DNA from: Cyathus striatus
Lineage: Eukaryota; Basidiomycota; Agaricomycetes; Agaricales; Nidulariaceae
Direction: 5' to 3'
Assembly (NCBI GenBank): GCA_025738555.1
Contig: JAOVFP010000022.1
Span: 1,488,001-1,552,000, forward strand
DNA length: 64,000 nt
The notes below the pieces were generated by a model. That model was not told the DNA's origin. It saw nothing but the letters and a program-made list of their open reading frames with translations, and ran no database searches. Position numbers and translations under genes: made by a program. This document shows, piece by piece, positions 48,782-59,289 of the stretch. Numbering within the stretch: position 1 is the stretch's first letter; each line of letters begins with the position of its first letter.

Positions 48782-49139
48782 TGGGTTCCAGGCTCTGTGG
48801 GAGTATACTGTTGGCAGACCGATTCTGGTGCCCGTACCTTAGGGAACTATATAGATGCGACAGAAACTAATTAACGCTGAAGAAACCCGTGGACGTCCCC
48901 AATCAAGTCCCAGGCGTTTACAGGCTGCTTAAAAAGGAACCAGCGCACAAACGACTTGCATAGAACCATTCCTCCTGTATCGTGTGTGACATGAGGGCTT
49001 GAATTGATAATGAAGATCGTTATTTTAGACTATGTCATGCGTATGTGGCATCCATTAACGCCTGAAGGTTAAGATGCTGTGAGAGCCGGAGTGGAACAAA
49101 ATAATGCCTAGCAGGAAGGGATACCGAAATTGATCCTAT
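48782..49139. promoter_or_regulatory. Upstream region of gene C
   Basis: The promoter region of gene C. A CTATATAGTTCCCTAAGG stretch (minus strand, about 48839-48856) resembles a TATA box about 60-75 bp upstream of the ATG. The same context is repeated near 49540, upstream of the duplicated first exons. No other gene is seen here. Confidence 0.4.
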
Positions 49140-49480
49140 CATAAGACGGCAAACTCACTGATCATTCAAACTTGAGGGTGCGGAAGACCGGGCGCCTTCT
49201 TCTGCCTCTAAGTATGTACCCTCGTTGGGTTTGAACTGCTTTTCCCAGTCCTTCATTTGATTCCTACTTATCTTTTTGTCACATTCGTTGGCTTTCTTCT
49301 GCTGTCTGAGAAAGGGGACCACGTTGTAAATGGACTTGCGAGACCCCACGGCCTCAGCGTCGTAGTTTTCATTCTTATGAAACTAGCGGTCTCTAGTAAG
49401 TAAAAGATGCATGCGCCAAAGTGCACCCACCCCATCGTTTCGACGGTTTGTCGACATTGGGCTCTAGGTTCTTGTGGAAT
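49140..49480 (-). pseudogene. Duplicated first exons of gene C
   Basis: A second copy of gene C exon 1 and most of exon 2, with the intron and upstream TATA-like region (to about 49560). It contains ATGTCGACAAAC, the CTAG acceptor before TTTCATAAGAATGAAAAC, and codons for KSIYNVVPFLRQQKKANECD and QMKDWEKQFKP. It then diverges at the DUF6535 core (AKIW is lost) and stops. It is a tandem 5' duplication that cannot make the membrane module. Confidence 0.72.
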
Positions 49481-49646
49481 AAGATTGGGAGTATATCTCG
49501 GTGTTGCAAGGCAGACCGACTCTGGCGCCCGTACCTTAGGGAATTATATAGTTCTAATATGGACCTTTATGAACCTGCTCACCTGCTAGAAACTAATTAA
49601 TGCCGAAGCAGCCCGCGGACATCCTCAATTAGCTTCCCGGTGTGGA

Positions 49647-49663
49647 GCAGGCATTCTGCCTGC
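49647..49663. repeat. Short perfect hairpin, copy 2
   Basis: Identical to the hairpin at 28087-28103 (GCAGGCA-TTC-TGCCTGC), with related flanks including cctcact. Confidence 0.5.
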
Positions 49664-49759
49664 ACCGCAAAATACGATTTCCATTCGTTTTCATTTCCGT
49701 ACCTCACTGCATTCCAATTTCTCGTACTACTTAATATCGAGATATAAATGATAATAGTT

Positions 49760-50640
49760 TGGAGTTGGCTTGAAGAGCACGTTTGGTTGAAGAATGGAAA
49801 ACCTTGAAAGTAAGAAGCATTCACGATGACTATCATATTTCATGTATTTGACATTTGATACTTCATGAAATAATGAGAAAAACACCATTTGTACAAAGTT
49901 CTGAAACTTGTTCTGAGCTTAAGCAGCTGTGCTAGGTGAATACGATAACCACCTCACTGGTCACGCCAAATTAATAATGAACACCTTTCGATAAACATAT
50001 ACTAATTCTATTACTTACCCAAATTTATGCCTCATGGCTCGATAACTTGTATTTCCAGACTTGCGCCTGGAACCTGAAGTTCTCCCCCATCTTGCTCATT
50101 AGTTTGGGTATCCTTAAGCCAATGTTCACTCATGGTGTTCCAAGTATTCACTTCGTATGATGTGGCATGCCGACCAAAAAGAGCTACACTGAACTAGATT
50201 GCTAAGTCGCCTGGAGGCTAGATCCGAGGACACCGAACGCATACCCCTCCTAAACCTGTCCATAGTTTCCCAGACGTTGACATTCTCAAATCCCGATTTG
50301 GACGAGCGTCAACGGGTGGGTAGCCGAGACTAGTAACTCTGATGAGCAGAAAGAATGGTTTTACATGAGCCAAAGAATATACTTGCATTGTTCTTCATAA
50401 CACGTAAGCTAGATGGATGGGTTGAAGATGAGTTGAAGATAGTAAATGAATACGTACATATATATAACCTCTATCATGGGACATGACAACTACTTATAGG
50501 AATGTTACATGTGGTCGTCCATGTCATTTGATTCTGCTTGCTGCAAGCTAGCTGTCTGAATATATTTTCGACCAGAGTGTGGCACGTTAAGGCACATTCT
50601 GACGCGCGCCTCCTTATGACAAGCGCTACATAATCCACGT
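49760..50640 (-). pseudogene. Internally deleted copy of a gene B-type member
   Basis: The left part (49760-50220) matches the 3' flank and C-terminal exon of genes B and D (AAC..CTTCAGGTTCC, NTWNTMSEHWLKD on the minus strand). The right part (about 50330-50640) matches gene B exon 1, its first intron (actagtaactctgatgagc) and the upstream region. Only about 110 bp of unrelated sequence joins them, so roughly 6.5-7 kb covering the membrane module and nearly all HEAT exons is gone. An in-frame CTAG-type stop is also visible in the C-terminal part. Confidence 0.72.
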
Positions 50641-50829
50641 AGGAATGTTCCCAAATCCAAGGTATGTATTACGATATAGGATGTCGATGATGACGCTACG
50701 GTTGATCCTACTAGTAATACTTATGTACAGCAATCTGTCGTTAGAGTGGCATTAAGTAATAAATTCCTCTTACGGAACAGTTACAACTTACGATGACATT
50801 TGGAATTTGGATGGCATCTTTGTATTTCC

Positions 50830-52600
50830 GAGCGAACAAAATCCCTACAAACCTCCGATAGGCAGCGTCGTTCGCCATGGGACGCCACCGACACGTGGAC
50901 GACCAGCGAGCAGGAAGAAGCTCGCCATACTTGAACTTTCTCCACTCCTGCTATTGCTCCCATAACAGCGTCAACACTCCACATGCATATTCGTTTCATA
51001 TCCCTATAACCAGCACCAAATGAAATCCCTGCCTCAACGACGTAACGTCCGCTCCCCTAACATTCTGCATCTCAGGCACCTAGGACAGCCTCCGCGTTCA
51101 CTTTTCCTCGCCTCAGCGGTTTACATATCGAGCCAAATGCTACTTCCCCCCACGCCTTCTTGCGAAGATAGGGCAAGCCGAAACGGACCATATAACTGCA
51201 TTTCCACTTTGTTAGTTAGTCCTTATCGACCTGAGTCATCTATGGGCAAGTTCTATACGTGAGGCTTGACGGCACACAAGCATGCTGGGTACCACCAGAA
51301 GTGGCATGCGCTGCCTCTCGAAATGATGCATGATTGGAAGGGTACAAGAAGCAGGTATGCGTTGTCGGAGGTAGTTGAGCATCATCCTATGCCGATGCGC
51401 CCCGTAGTGAGATGGCATCGATAAGCACCGCAGGCCGTCACGGTACATCACCACTCACGCCTTCGCCTTGAACGGCACGCAGAAACTGGCCGTATGAAAG
51501 CATCTTCATATCGTGCGTGGATGTCAACCCGAACCTTCCATGCAGCAGTGAGATGTCCAGAGGGACAACAGCAGACGCGCCCATAGCACTCTTGCGTCCC
51601 GTCCCTTCCCCTCCTTGTGCCTTCCACATCGTCAACGCTCATGCAAGATCGGATCACTTCTAGTGTACACCCTCGATTCGGCTCTCTACATCCCCCGCCA
51701 TCTGCATCCTTTCCGTGTTGTATGCCTCCGCAACCGTCTCTGCTTTCAGGGGCTCCCGCGCCTTTATGTCATAGCCATGTTAACTCGTCGAGCCGAAGGC
51801 GTCTTCCACCGGGCGCTCTGGGTAACAACTCCGTGCTGGAAACGGGTAGGCTAGCGTTTGACGGGATAGTGTCGCCGTCCGTGCAGGGTATTGGTCCAAG
51901 GGAGGGGAGGGAAGGAGAGGGGATACGAGCACTTGAAGATTGACCAACAGATGCCGTATACGTTCCTGTTTAAGCTGGACGAGGGACCGTGATCGAGGGG
52001 AGAGGAAACGCAACACGCATGCATTATGGGAGATGTTTGGAGCAGAGGGTATCGCAGTAGCCAGCTTGTCTACTGAGCTGCGTATCCCTTCGCTCGTTCC
52101 TTCTCTGGATGGTTTACCGCTGGTGGAAGTGCGTGAGGGCAACTCCTGTAGACATGGGGTGCCACGAATATGAGTTCATGACGATTGTTCTTCGCTTCGT
52201 CTTCCCTTCTCCTGGTACGTGTCTTGACAACTCCTCCAGTTAAAAGTACTGCAGGAGTCATGCACATATAAGCTATTGACTTGGCGAAACGGAACTAGGG
52301 CATACTAACACGGGAAAGGGGGGCCGAGAAAAAAACTTCTTGAACACGGAGATGGGCTGTCATGGGTACTTGAAGATGTTGGCCAGCGGACTGAGGAGAA
52401 GCGAGCCTAGTGCCCTTCGAAAGGCATCGCAGGCGGTAGGAGGACTCGGAGGCATCGGGCTCAGGAGGGAGATTCTGCACAGCGCTCAGTACAAGTTTTG
52501 AAGGCATGTGCGGTACATAAGTATCATTGTGCGCCTGCTTGAGGCTTTGCGCGGCAACGTTGTTTATTTCCAAACCCATTACACATTCGCGACAAATAAT
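50830..52600. repeat. Degenerate tandem-repeat block R5
   Basis: This block belongs to the intergenic repeat family and is most like R4 (opening ataggcagcgtcgttcgcca). One clear 0.3-kb unit spans about 51390-51560. No protein family is recognisable in its open frames. Confidence 0.55.
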
Positions 52601-53339
52601 CAAATGTCACACAATATATGACATGCGTCATGCGTCCTACAGTGCGAAACCAGGTGACCTTATTGCATCCTGAGCCAATCCTGAGCTACTGAGCTCTGGC
52701 ATCCGGACGCAAGGTAATTATCAAGAATGCACCGTTGAAGCATGACTTAGATAAGGTTTAGTGAATTGTGAGTTGTCTGTGGCATTATCGTGGACAGTCT
52801 CTATCTGGAGTGAACGCTATTGGCGAAGTCCCATCGATGCGCTTTCTTGACGATACATCTGCTTAGCGGGTTTATTATTATGGCATGACAGTTAATATTC
52901 CCCAGTGGATAGAAGCTACAAGTATGTATAATACAAACGCATAAAGGAAGAAATTTTACATCAAAGCGACGAAAGATGTTGACGAGCCGAATTTTATGGG
53001 ACTACAACATTATATCTCTGTATGAAAGGCTGTCGTGTTCTGGCAGCCTCACTGACTCAAACGTAAGTTGACAGGATCAAAGTGTACCTTCGTTGCCTGT
53101 GAGTAAGAGTGGGCAACGAAGAAGGAGAAAGGAGTATTTTATAGTGTGAAAAAGAGTGGGAATAAAGTGCGGAAGTGATCAATGTGCGAGGGGCGCGCGT
53201 CGGTGGTGAGATTGGGTGAGCGTATATGAGAACGCGAGGCCATGCTTACACTGTACTATGTATGTCCTCCCTAGTTAATCGCTATTTCCTGAGGAACTCT
53301 TGGGAATAGCAGGGTCCCACCGCTTCTCTTGTACTACAG
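52601..53339. other. Unassigned intergenic DNA
   Basis: About 740 bp with no open frame of note, no obvious repeat and no resemblance to other parts of the window that I could see. Confidence 0.4.
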
Positions 53340-53610
53340 ATTGGTTGTGGTTGCAACCTGAAGTATCCGGGACTCTTCTCCAGGGTCATTGGTATCAGAA
53401 TCCTTGAGCCACTCTTCACCCAGCGTAGTCTACGTCGACACTTCATTTTTAATTATATGACGATCGAAAAGGGCTACTTTGAACCACTTCACAAGATCGT
53501 CTTGGATATTCGTTGGGTCCTCTACTAGTAATGTCTCGCGATAATAATAATAGCATCACAAAGCGCTGACCACTTGGTACCGCAGATGCCTAATTGGGGT
53601 TTTTTTTATC
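53340..53610 (-). pseudogene. C-terminal exon relic, second type
   Basis: On the minus strand this reads as a family C terminus: HLRYQVVSAL, then DDLVKWFKVALFDRHI, then EEWLKDSD. A TAG stop lies in the middle of the exon where the others read NTW or DSW, and a frame change precedes it. The right side is cut off at about 53610, where repeat block R6 starts. Confidence 0.72.
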
Positions 53611-53614
53611 ACTG

Positions 53615-55530
53615 CCTCGTAGATGAGATGGCGTCGATAAGTACCATAGCTCGTTACGGTACACCGCCTACGTCTTCGCCTAGAGTAGCACATAGAAACT
53701 GGCCGCATCAACGTATTTCCGCATAGCGAGTCCATATCTACCTGAGCCTTCCACGCTGCAGTACAATGTCAAGGGGCACGACACCACAACCCCACCGTGC
53801 CCAAGCACCCTTGCGTCCTCTCCTATTCACTTCTTGTCTCGACTCCCTTCCACCTCATCGACACTTGTGCACGATTGGCGCACTCGGTCCGGCTCCCCGT
53901 ATCGCCCACCAGCGAAAGATCCAGTCCCAAAGACCCAACGGCACACAAGCTTAGAGAACAACACCGAGGCAGCTGGAAGTGCAGCGTGAGCTGACGCACG
54001 ACCGTACAAGTGCGAGAAGAAAGCTGGTGGGTATGTGTTGTTGAATGTATTTGCGGAGGAAAAGGTATCATCATTGACTGATACGCCTTGTAGTCGCGAT
54101 GGCCTCGAAAAGCAGTGTAGCTCGTCACCAGGTCCAACCTACATCGTCGCCCAGGATAACACCCGCAGAAAAAAGTTACATGAACGCATCTCCACCTTGT
54201 GAATCGTTATCAGCCTGAGACTTCCATGAGCTATGTCCTATACTTGAGGCCTAGCGGTACGCAAGCTACACGAGCACCGCCCGAAGTTGCATGCACTGCC
54301 TTTCGAACTGACACAAGATTGCAGGGTGCAAGGAGAGCGGGCATGTAGTGTGAGAGTAAGAGATATTTAGGCTTCACCCCTATGCTGATACACCTCGTAG
54401 TTGAGATGGCGTCGATAAGCACCGTTGATCGTCACGGTACACCACGTCTTCGCCTGGTACGGCATGTAGAAACTAGCCGTATCAACGTATCTCCACCGTG
54501 AGTCGCTTTCAATCTGGGCCTCCCATGCAGCAGTACGATATCTTGTAACACGACAGCTGAGCTCAAACGCGACCATAACGCATGCGTCCTCTCCCTTCCT
54601 TTCCTTGCTTCGTCCACCTCGTCAAAGCTCCGTTCGGCTCCCTATACCTGCCACCACACCTGCATCTTGTAACCTTTTCTCATCGTATGCCTCCACCACG
54701 ACCCCTGCTTTCAGAGGAGCTTTCGCTTTCATATCCCAGTCACATTAGCTCATCAAGCCGAAGGTTTCTTTCCGCCCAACGTACCGGGTGCCAGTTCCCT
54801 GCTGGAAACAGGGAGGCTAACGTTAGGTAGGATAGTGTCGCCATCGATGTATGGTGATGCTCCAAGATAAGACACGGAAGGGGATGGGAGGGGAGATAGA
54901 CACTTGAAGATTGGAAGCGTACAAGTAAGCGTTGAAGCTACCAACATAGGTTGTATGCGCCCTTGTTAAAGCCGGATGACGCAAGAATATGGTTGGGGGA
55001 ACATGAAATATGGCATGTACATGTTATAGGAGGTGGTTGGAGCGCTGAAGGTATCGTGGTGGTAAGCTTGTCCACGGATCGACGTGATCCTTCGTTCCTT
55101 CTGTGGATGGCTGATCGCTGGCGAAAGCACGTGTGGAAGGGCAAGAACAGTCCAAAATTACAAGGAGTGCAGCGGACAACGAGGTCATAAAGCTCATCTT
55201 TCGAACTCCATCTCCCCTCTACGTGATGTCCTGATAGCCTCGAATTGATGTCTTCGAGAACGAGCGCGATTGCATACGAACAAGAGCATAGGGAGAGAGG
55301 GGAATAGTTCTCTAATACCATAGAGATGCATAATCATGGGTACTTGGAGATGTTCTGCAGAACGAAAGAGTTGCCGAAGGACGGCGGGCGTAATGCCCCT
55401 CAAAAACGGTAGCATGGATGAAAGGGACTTGAAGATATGCACGCGTGGTTGAGATTTCTGGTTGTTCAAACGTTCGTCCTTCGAATTCAGGAAGCAAACC
55501 GGAGAGTCGAAGATTGGGAAGGGTGTAAGG
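53615..55530. repeat. Degenerate tandem-repeat block R6
   Basis: This intergenic repeat block is very close to R3. Its 0.3-kb units lie near 53615, 54090 and 54393, and its end segment (55330-55510) is nearly identical to 30540-30725. The likeness indicates that R3 plus gene B and R6 plus gene D are copies of one larger unit. Confidence 0.6.
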
Positions 55531-57627
55531 CCTGTCAGTGGCCTACGTATGAAATCACCTATAATACATAAACCACGTCAGAATCTTAATCACAATACAA
55601 TTGAAACACGTACCAGAACCTTGTGCGCGCATGCCGAACAGGGCAGATCGAAGATGGAGAAAGATGAAGTCAGTAGAATTCCCGCTACCTTTTAAGGTAG
55701 TAGGGTTATGTAGGGCGATGAAAACTCGTTTTTTGCAGAGCGAACACCTCCCATCAACCGGAGTTTAAATACACGTGGTTGCCAAAAATAATGGCAGCGA
55801 ACAACAATTCCCACACATAATATCGGTCATTCCCGTATCCTAACTGCTTGGAGCTACTACATACTTACCGCGTCCGGCGCGTCGTTGACCAATCATGGAC
55901 TAACATACTTACAAGCTCTTTTGTATTTTATATTTTACATCATTAATTTAAAGTTTTATGTTATACAGTATGTTTAGTTATATCTTTCGTCTCAGAACAA
56001 TGCATGAAGTATGCATTTCCTTGTTTTTATGAGTTTCCCAGGCCGTTGAAATTCCATGCCATGTTATGATGTTCAGGACCATCCTTTGACGACAAAATGT
56101 CTCCTCACTGGAACATCATAGTATGGATTTGCTCTCGTGAACTCTACAGAGCGAACACTTCCCATCAACCGGAGTTTAAACGAGCTCGAAATATCGGTCA
56201 TTCCCGTGTCCCAACTGCTCAGAGCTTCTCCTGGCACCACGTCGTCAATCAAGGGGGTCCGAAAATTTTGCCGAGCGATATCAGGTTAGGTAGGTAGGGT
56301 ACCCTCAGGTGCCCTTAAATTTTTTCCAGACCTCACTTAGAAATTTGTCATAAAGTACAACTTCAGAAGATTTTTAAATTAATATATAATAAACCATTTT
56401 CAGTAATAATAACTATGCTCAAAATGCGATACAGAGTAGCTGGTAATATTAGAATGAAGTGAGTTTATAGTGTATGCATCATACTACACCAAGAATTTAC
56501 CAAACCCAATAGCAGTTCCACCTATTTCGTGTAGCCTTGTAGGCTTTACAAATTTCAGAAATTGATGGATTTACAATACTTGCCTTAGGAAAAATTATTT
56601 AGTAAAACTGTACCTGGATGAACATGGGTATCTACGGCCCTTTGCATATGAATGTGAAACTAGTTGTGATCATGGGCTGAAAAGGTATGAGCTTTGAGTT
56701 CAACAAGATTGAAGTGAGTTGCATGTGAATAAGTGTATTCAGTCACCCTAGCTCTCTCGCATGACCCTTGAAAGACTTTCGAAGGCCGAGCTCAAGCTGG
56801 CAAAGGCAAGTGGTAGCTAAATACAAGTGTACAACAATATAAAAAAGTAAAGAAAAAAGGTTGAGTGGAAGGGTGGGTTAAAAAGTAAAGCTCGAAGTTA
56901 AAGACTATGGAACTATCTGAGATGTAGAAGAGAACACGAAGAGAAAGCAGAACTGTAAGATACTTAAAGTTAACTTGAAGTAAATACACGTATGAAATTG
57001 CCCCTATGCCTCTCGAGACTAAAGCTCAAGTGGCAGGCAATTATCAAAAATATAATATAATTTCACTTGCTTACGTAGACCGCGACCAATTTCATCGGTT
57101 GCCTCAGAGGCTTAGTTAGAGCTTAGAGGCTAAAGCTTGTACTTGTCGCAAGATCATGTAATATAATTCTGATTATATAATATCTATAACAGGTATTTAG
57201 TTCCCACAGTAGGTAGGTAGGGTACCTGGCATGGGGCTTAAAATTTACATCGACCTGATGTACCTTAACAAAATTCTTGAACCCCCTTGTCGTCAATGAT
57301 ACTTAGAGTTCCTTTATATTTTATATTTTGCATCTTCACTTTCAAGTATTATGTTATATTGTCGCATTTATAATATTGTGAATATACATTTGTACTCTAC
57401 TGGTGATAAAGTTGCTCCACTGTAAGTAACTTGTTGTGTTGTCCTGAATTGTTTCAATGTGATGTATAGGCATGTGATCAGGTTTTGACAAGTTTCCTTT
57501 TTGCATTGCTGAAATTTCACGTCATGTCCAGGACCACTCTTTGACAACAATTTTGTTGGGCTTGGGCCGTGTTAGGGCGGTGACAATAGTGACTTTATTG
57601 AGCCTACAGGTATTATTCTAAGGATTA
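55531..57627. other. Insert-like region absent from the R3/gene B copy
   Basis: Compared with the equivalent junction near 30725-30779, the D side has about 3.25 kb of additional sequence (55531 to about 58781). It includes a direct repeat of about 110 bp (55737 onward and 56147 onward, sharing GAGCGAACAC and CCCATCAACCGGAGTTTAAA). A second direct repeat, AGGTAGGTAGGGTACC, lies near 56288 and 57211. No protein-coding gene is recognisable, so it appears to be accumulated small mobile or non-coding elements. Confidence 0.45.
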
Positions 57628-58011
57628 CTGGATAATTTCGACCAACTGTTCGGTCACGTGTCACACAGGGCCATGAACAGAACAGATTTAGCTGTTGGTC
57701 ACGCGTCACAAAGACTCGTGAACACAGGTACAACGAAAACAAAAAAATGTGAAAAATCGTTAAAAATAAAATAAAATGAATTGTAACATTTAAAACTGTG
57801 TCGATACCAATATATAGCTCCTGAAGTGTGTAAATGAGTATAATAATTACAGTTGAAAGCCATTCAAATCTATTCCAGCTTAAATTTCACTCACCCAATG
57901 GCTTAGGCTACGAACAGTTCATTTCAGGTGTCACACATTCTATAGGGCTGCGAACAGAGGTTTTGACCGTCACACCTAAAAGGGTCCGAACACTTGGTCG
58001 AAATTATCCAG
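57628..58011. mobile_element. MITE with 26-bp terminal inverted repeats and TA target duplication
   Basis: This 384-bp element begins CTGGATAATTTCGACCAA-C-TGTTCGG and ends with the reverse complement of the same 26-mer with one mismatch. TA dinucleotides flank both ends (57626-57627 and 58012-58013). Size, inverted ends and TA duplication fit a non-autonomous Tc1/mariner-type element. There is no transposase frame. The ORF starting at 57834 runs out of the element and is not credible. Confidence 0.75.
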
Positions 58012-59289
58012 TACTGGAATTGGACTGGAACACTAAAACAATCAATCAACTAACAATAACTTTACATGTCATTTTTATGAAAATTAGTTCAAACTGGATG
58101 CAATGTGTGTTTAACTATTAGAGAAAATTTCAGGTAGCGGGCCTTGCCGCTAGTCGGCCTTACTGACTTACACAAAGATATTCCACCAAAGTCGACGCGT
58201 TCCGAAACCAACAAGTCACGTGCCGGACCAACTAACACCCTCAGAACCAAACAACCCCGAAATCAAACATCCCGATTCGGCTCGGACGACACTCACGGAA
58301 TCGGACACAGCAATCGACAACAGCAGAAAAAGCGACAACACTCAACACGCGTTGCCGCACGCATCTCCCCTAGGCTATGTTTCTCTTTACTTTGGTTTAC
58401 TCTTTAAATTTTTATATGACTCACATAGATATTTACATATATAAACCCCTCTGTAGCTAGCTACTTCTCTTGAGTGAAATACACCCCATTACATCCATTC
58501 TAATCCTCATCCAGTCGTGCTAAGGGTCAGTGGCTCTAGGATTGAGCAGCCCTGAGTCAGTTTATCACCCAAGCTCCTCATATTCACTCTGGTACAACTA
58601 CTTTCTATTTCATCAAGTACAACTTCAAATCGACGAAGCGCAACCGTTGACGGACGCAACCATACTCGCAAACAAAATCAAATCTACACCTCGACACACA
58701 CACTCACCCTTACAAGGATACAAGAGGACATTGAGGGAAAATTGAGGGGACAGTGGACACGGAGACTGGGTCGGGAGGGCGATGTCTTGTTTGTTTCTAA
58801 AAATGATGCAATTTGAACCAAATGCTCCGCGCAATGTGAGCAACGCGGCCCTAACGCGGCCTGTGTCTGAGGCTCCGAGCAAAGTCCGAGTTGAATCCGA
58901 GTCTTTCGAGTAATCTGAAACTTAAATTACTCCCCTTTCTAATTTCAATATTATCCACCAATTAAGTATTACATTCATATGATTATAGCTTGAACGGAGC
59001 ACGTTTGGCGACTCTAAAGAATAAAAAGCCTTGAAGGTGCGAAGCATGCTGCATGCAGGATAGATAACGTGGCAAATCTCGTGTATTTAACATTCGATAC
59101 TTCAAGAAATAATAAAAAAATACATCATATATACAACCACCGTTCTGAAAGTTCAGAGGCTATGCAGCTGCAATGACTACGATAACCGCCTCACTGGTAT
59201 GGTTCCAATTAATCGCCTTTTCACCCCAAATTAGCAATTATTACTAACCTTTCTACGGACATATAAATCTACTTACCTTAATTTATGCC
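58012..59289. other. 3' flank of gene D
   Basis: Sequence from about 58782 matches the 3' flank of gene B (30779 onward), including the run toward the stop codon. 58012-58781 is unassigned. No gene is supported. Confidence 0.45.

Noticed and set aside
57834..58121. 95-codon frame across the right end of the MITE
   Set aside because: It crosses the inverted-repeat terminus into flanking DNA and has no resemblance to a transposase.
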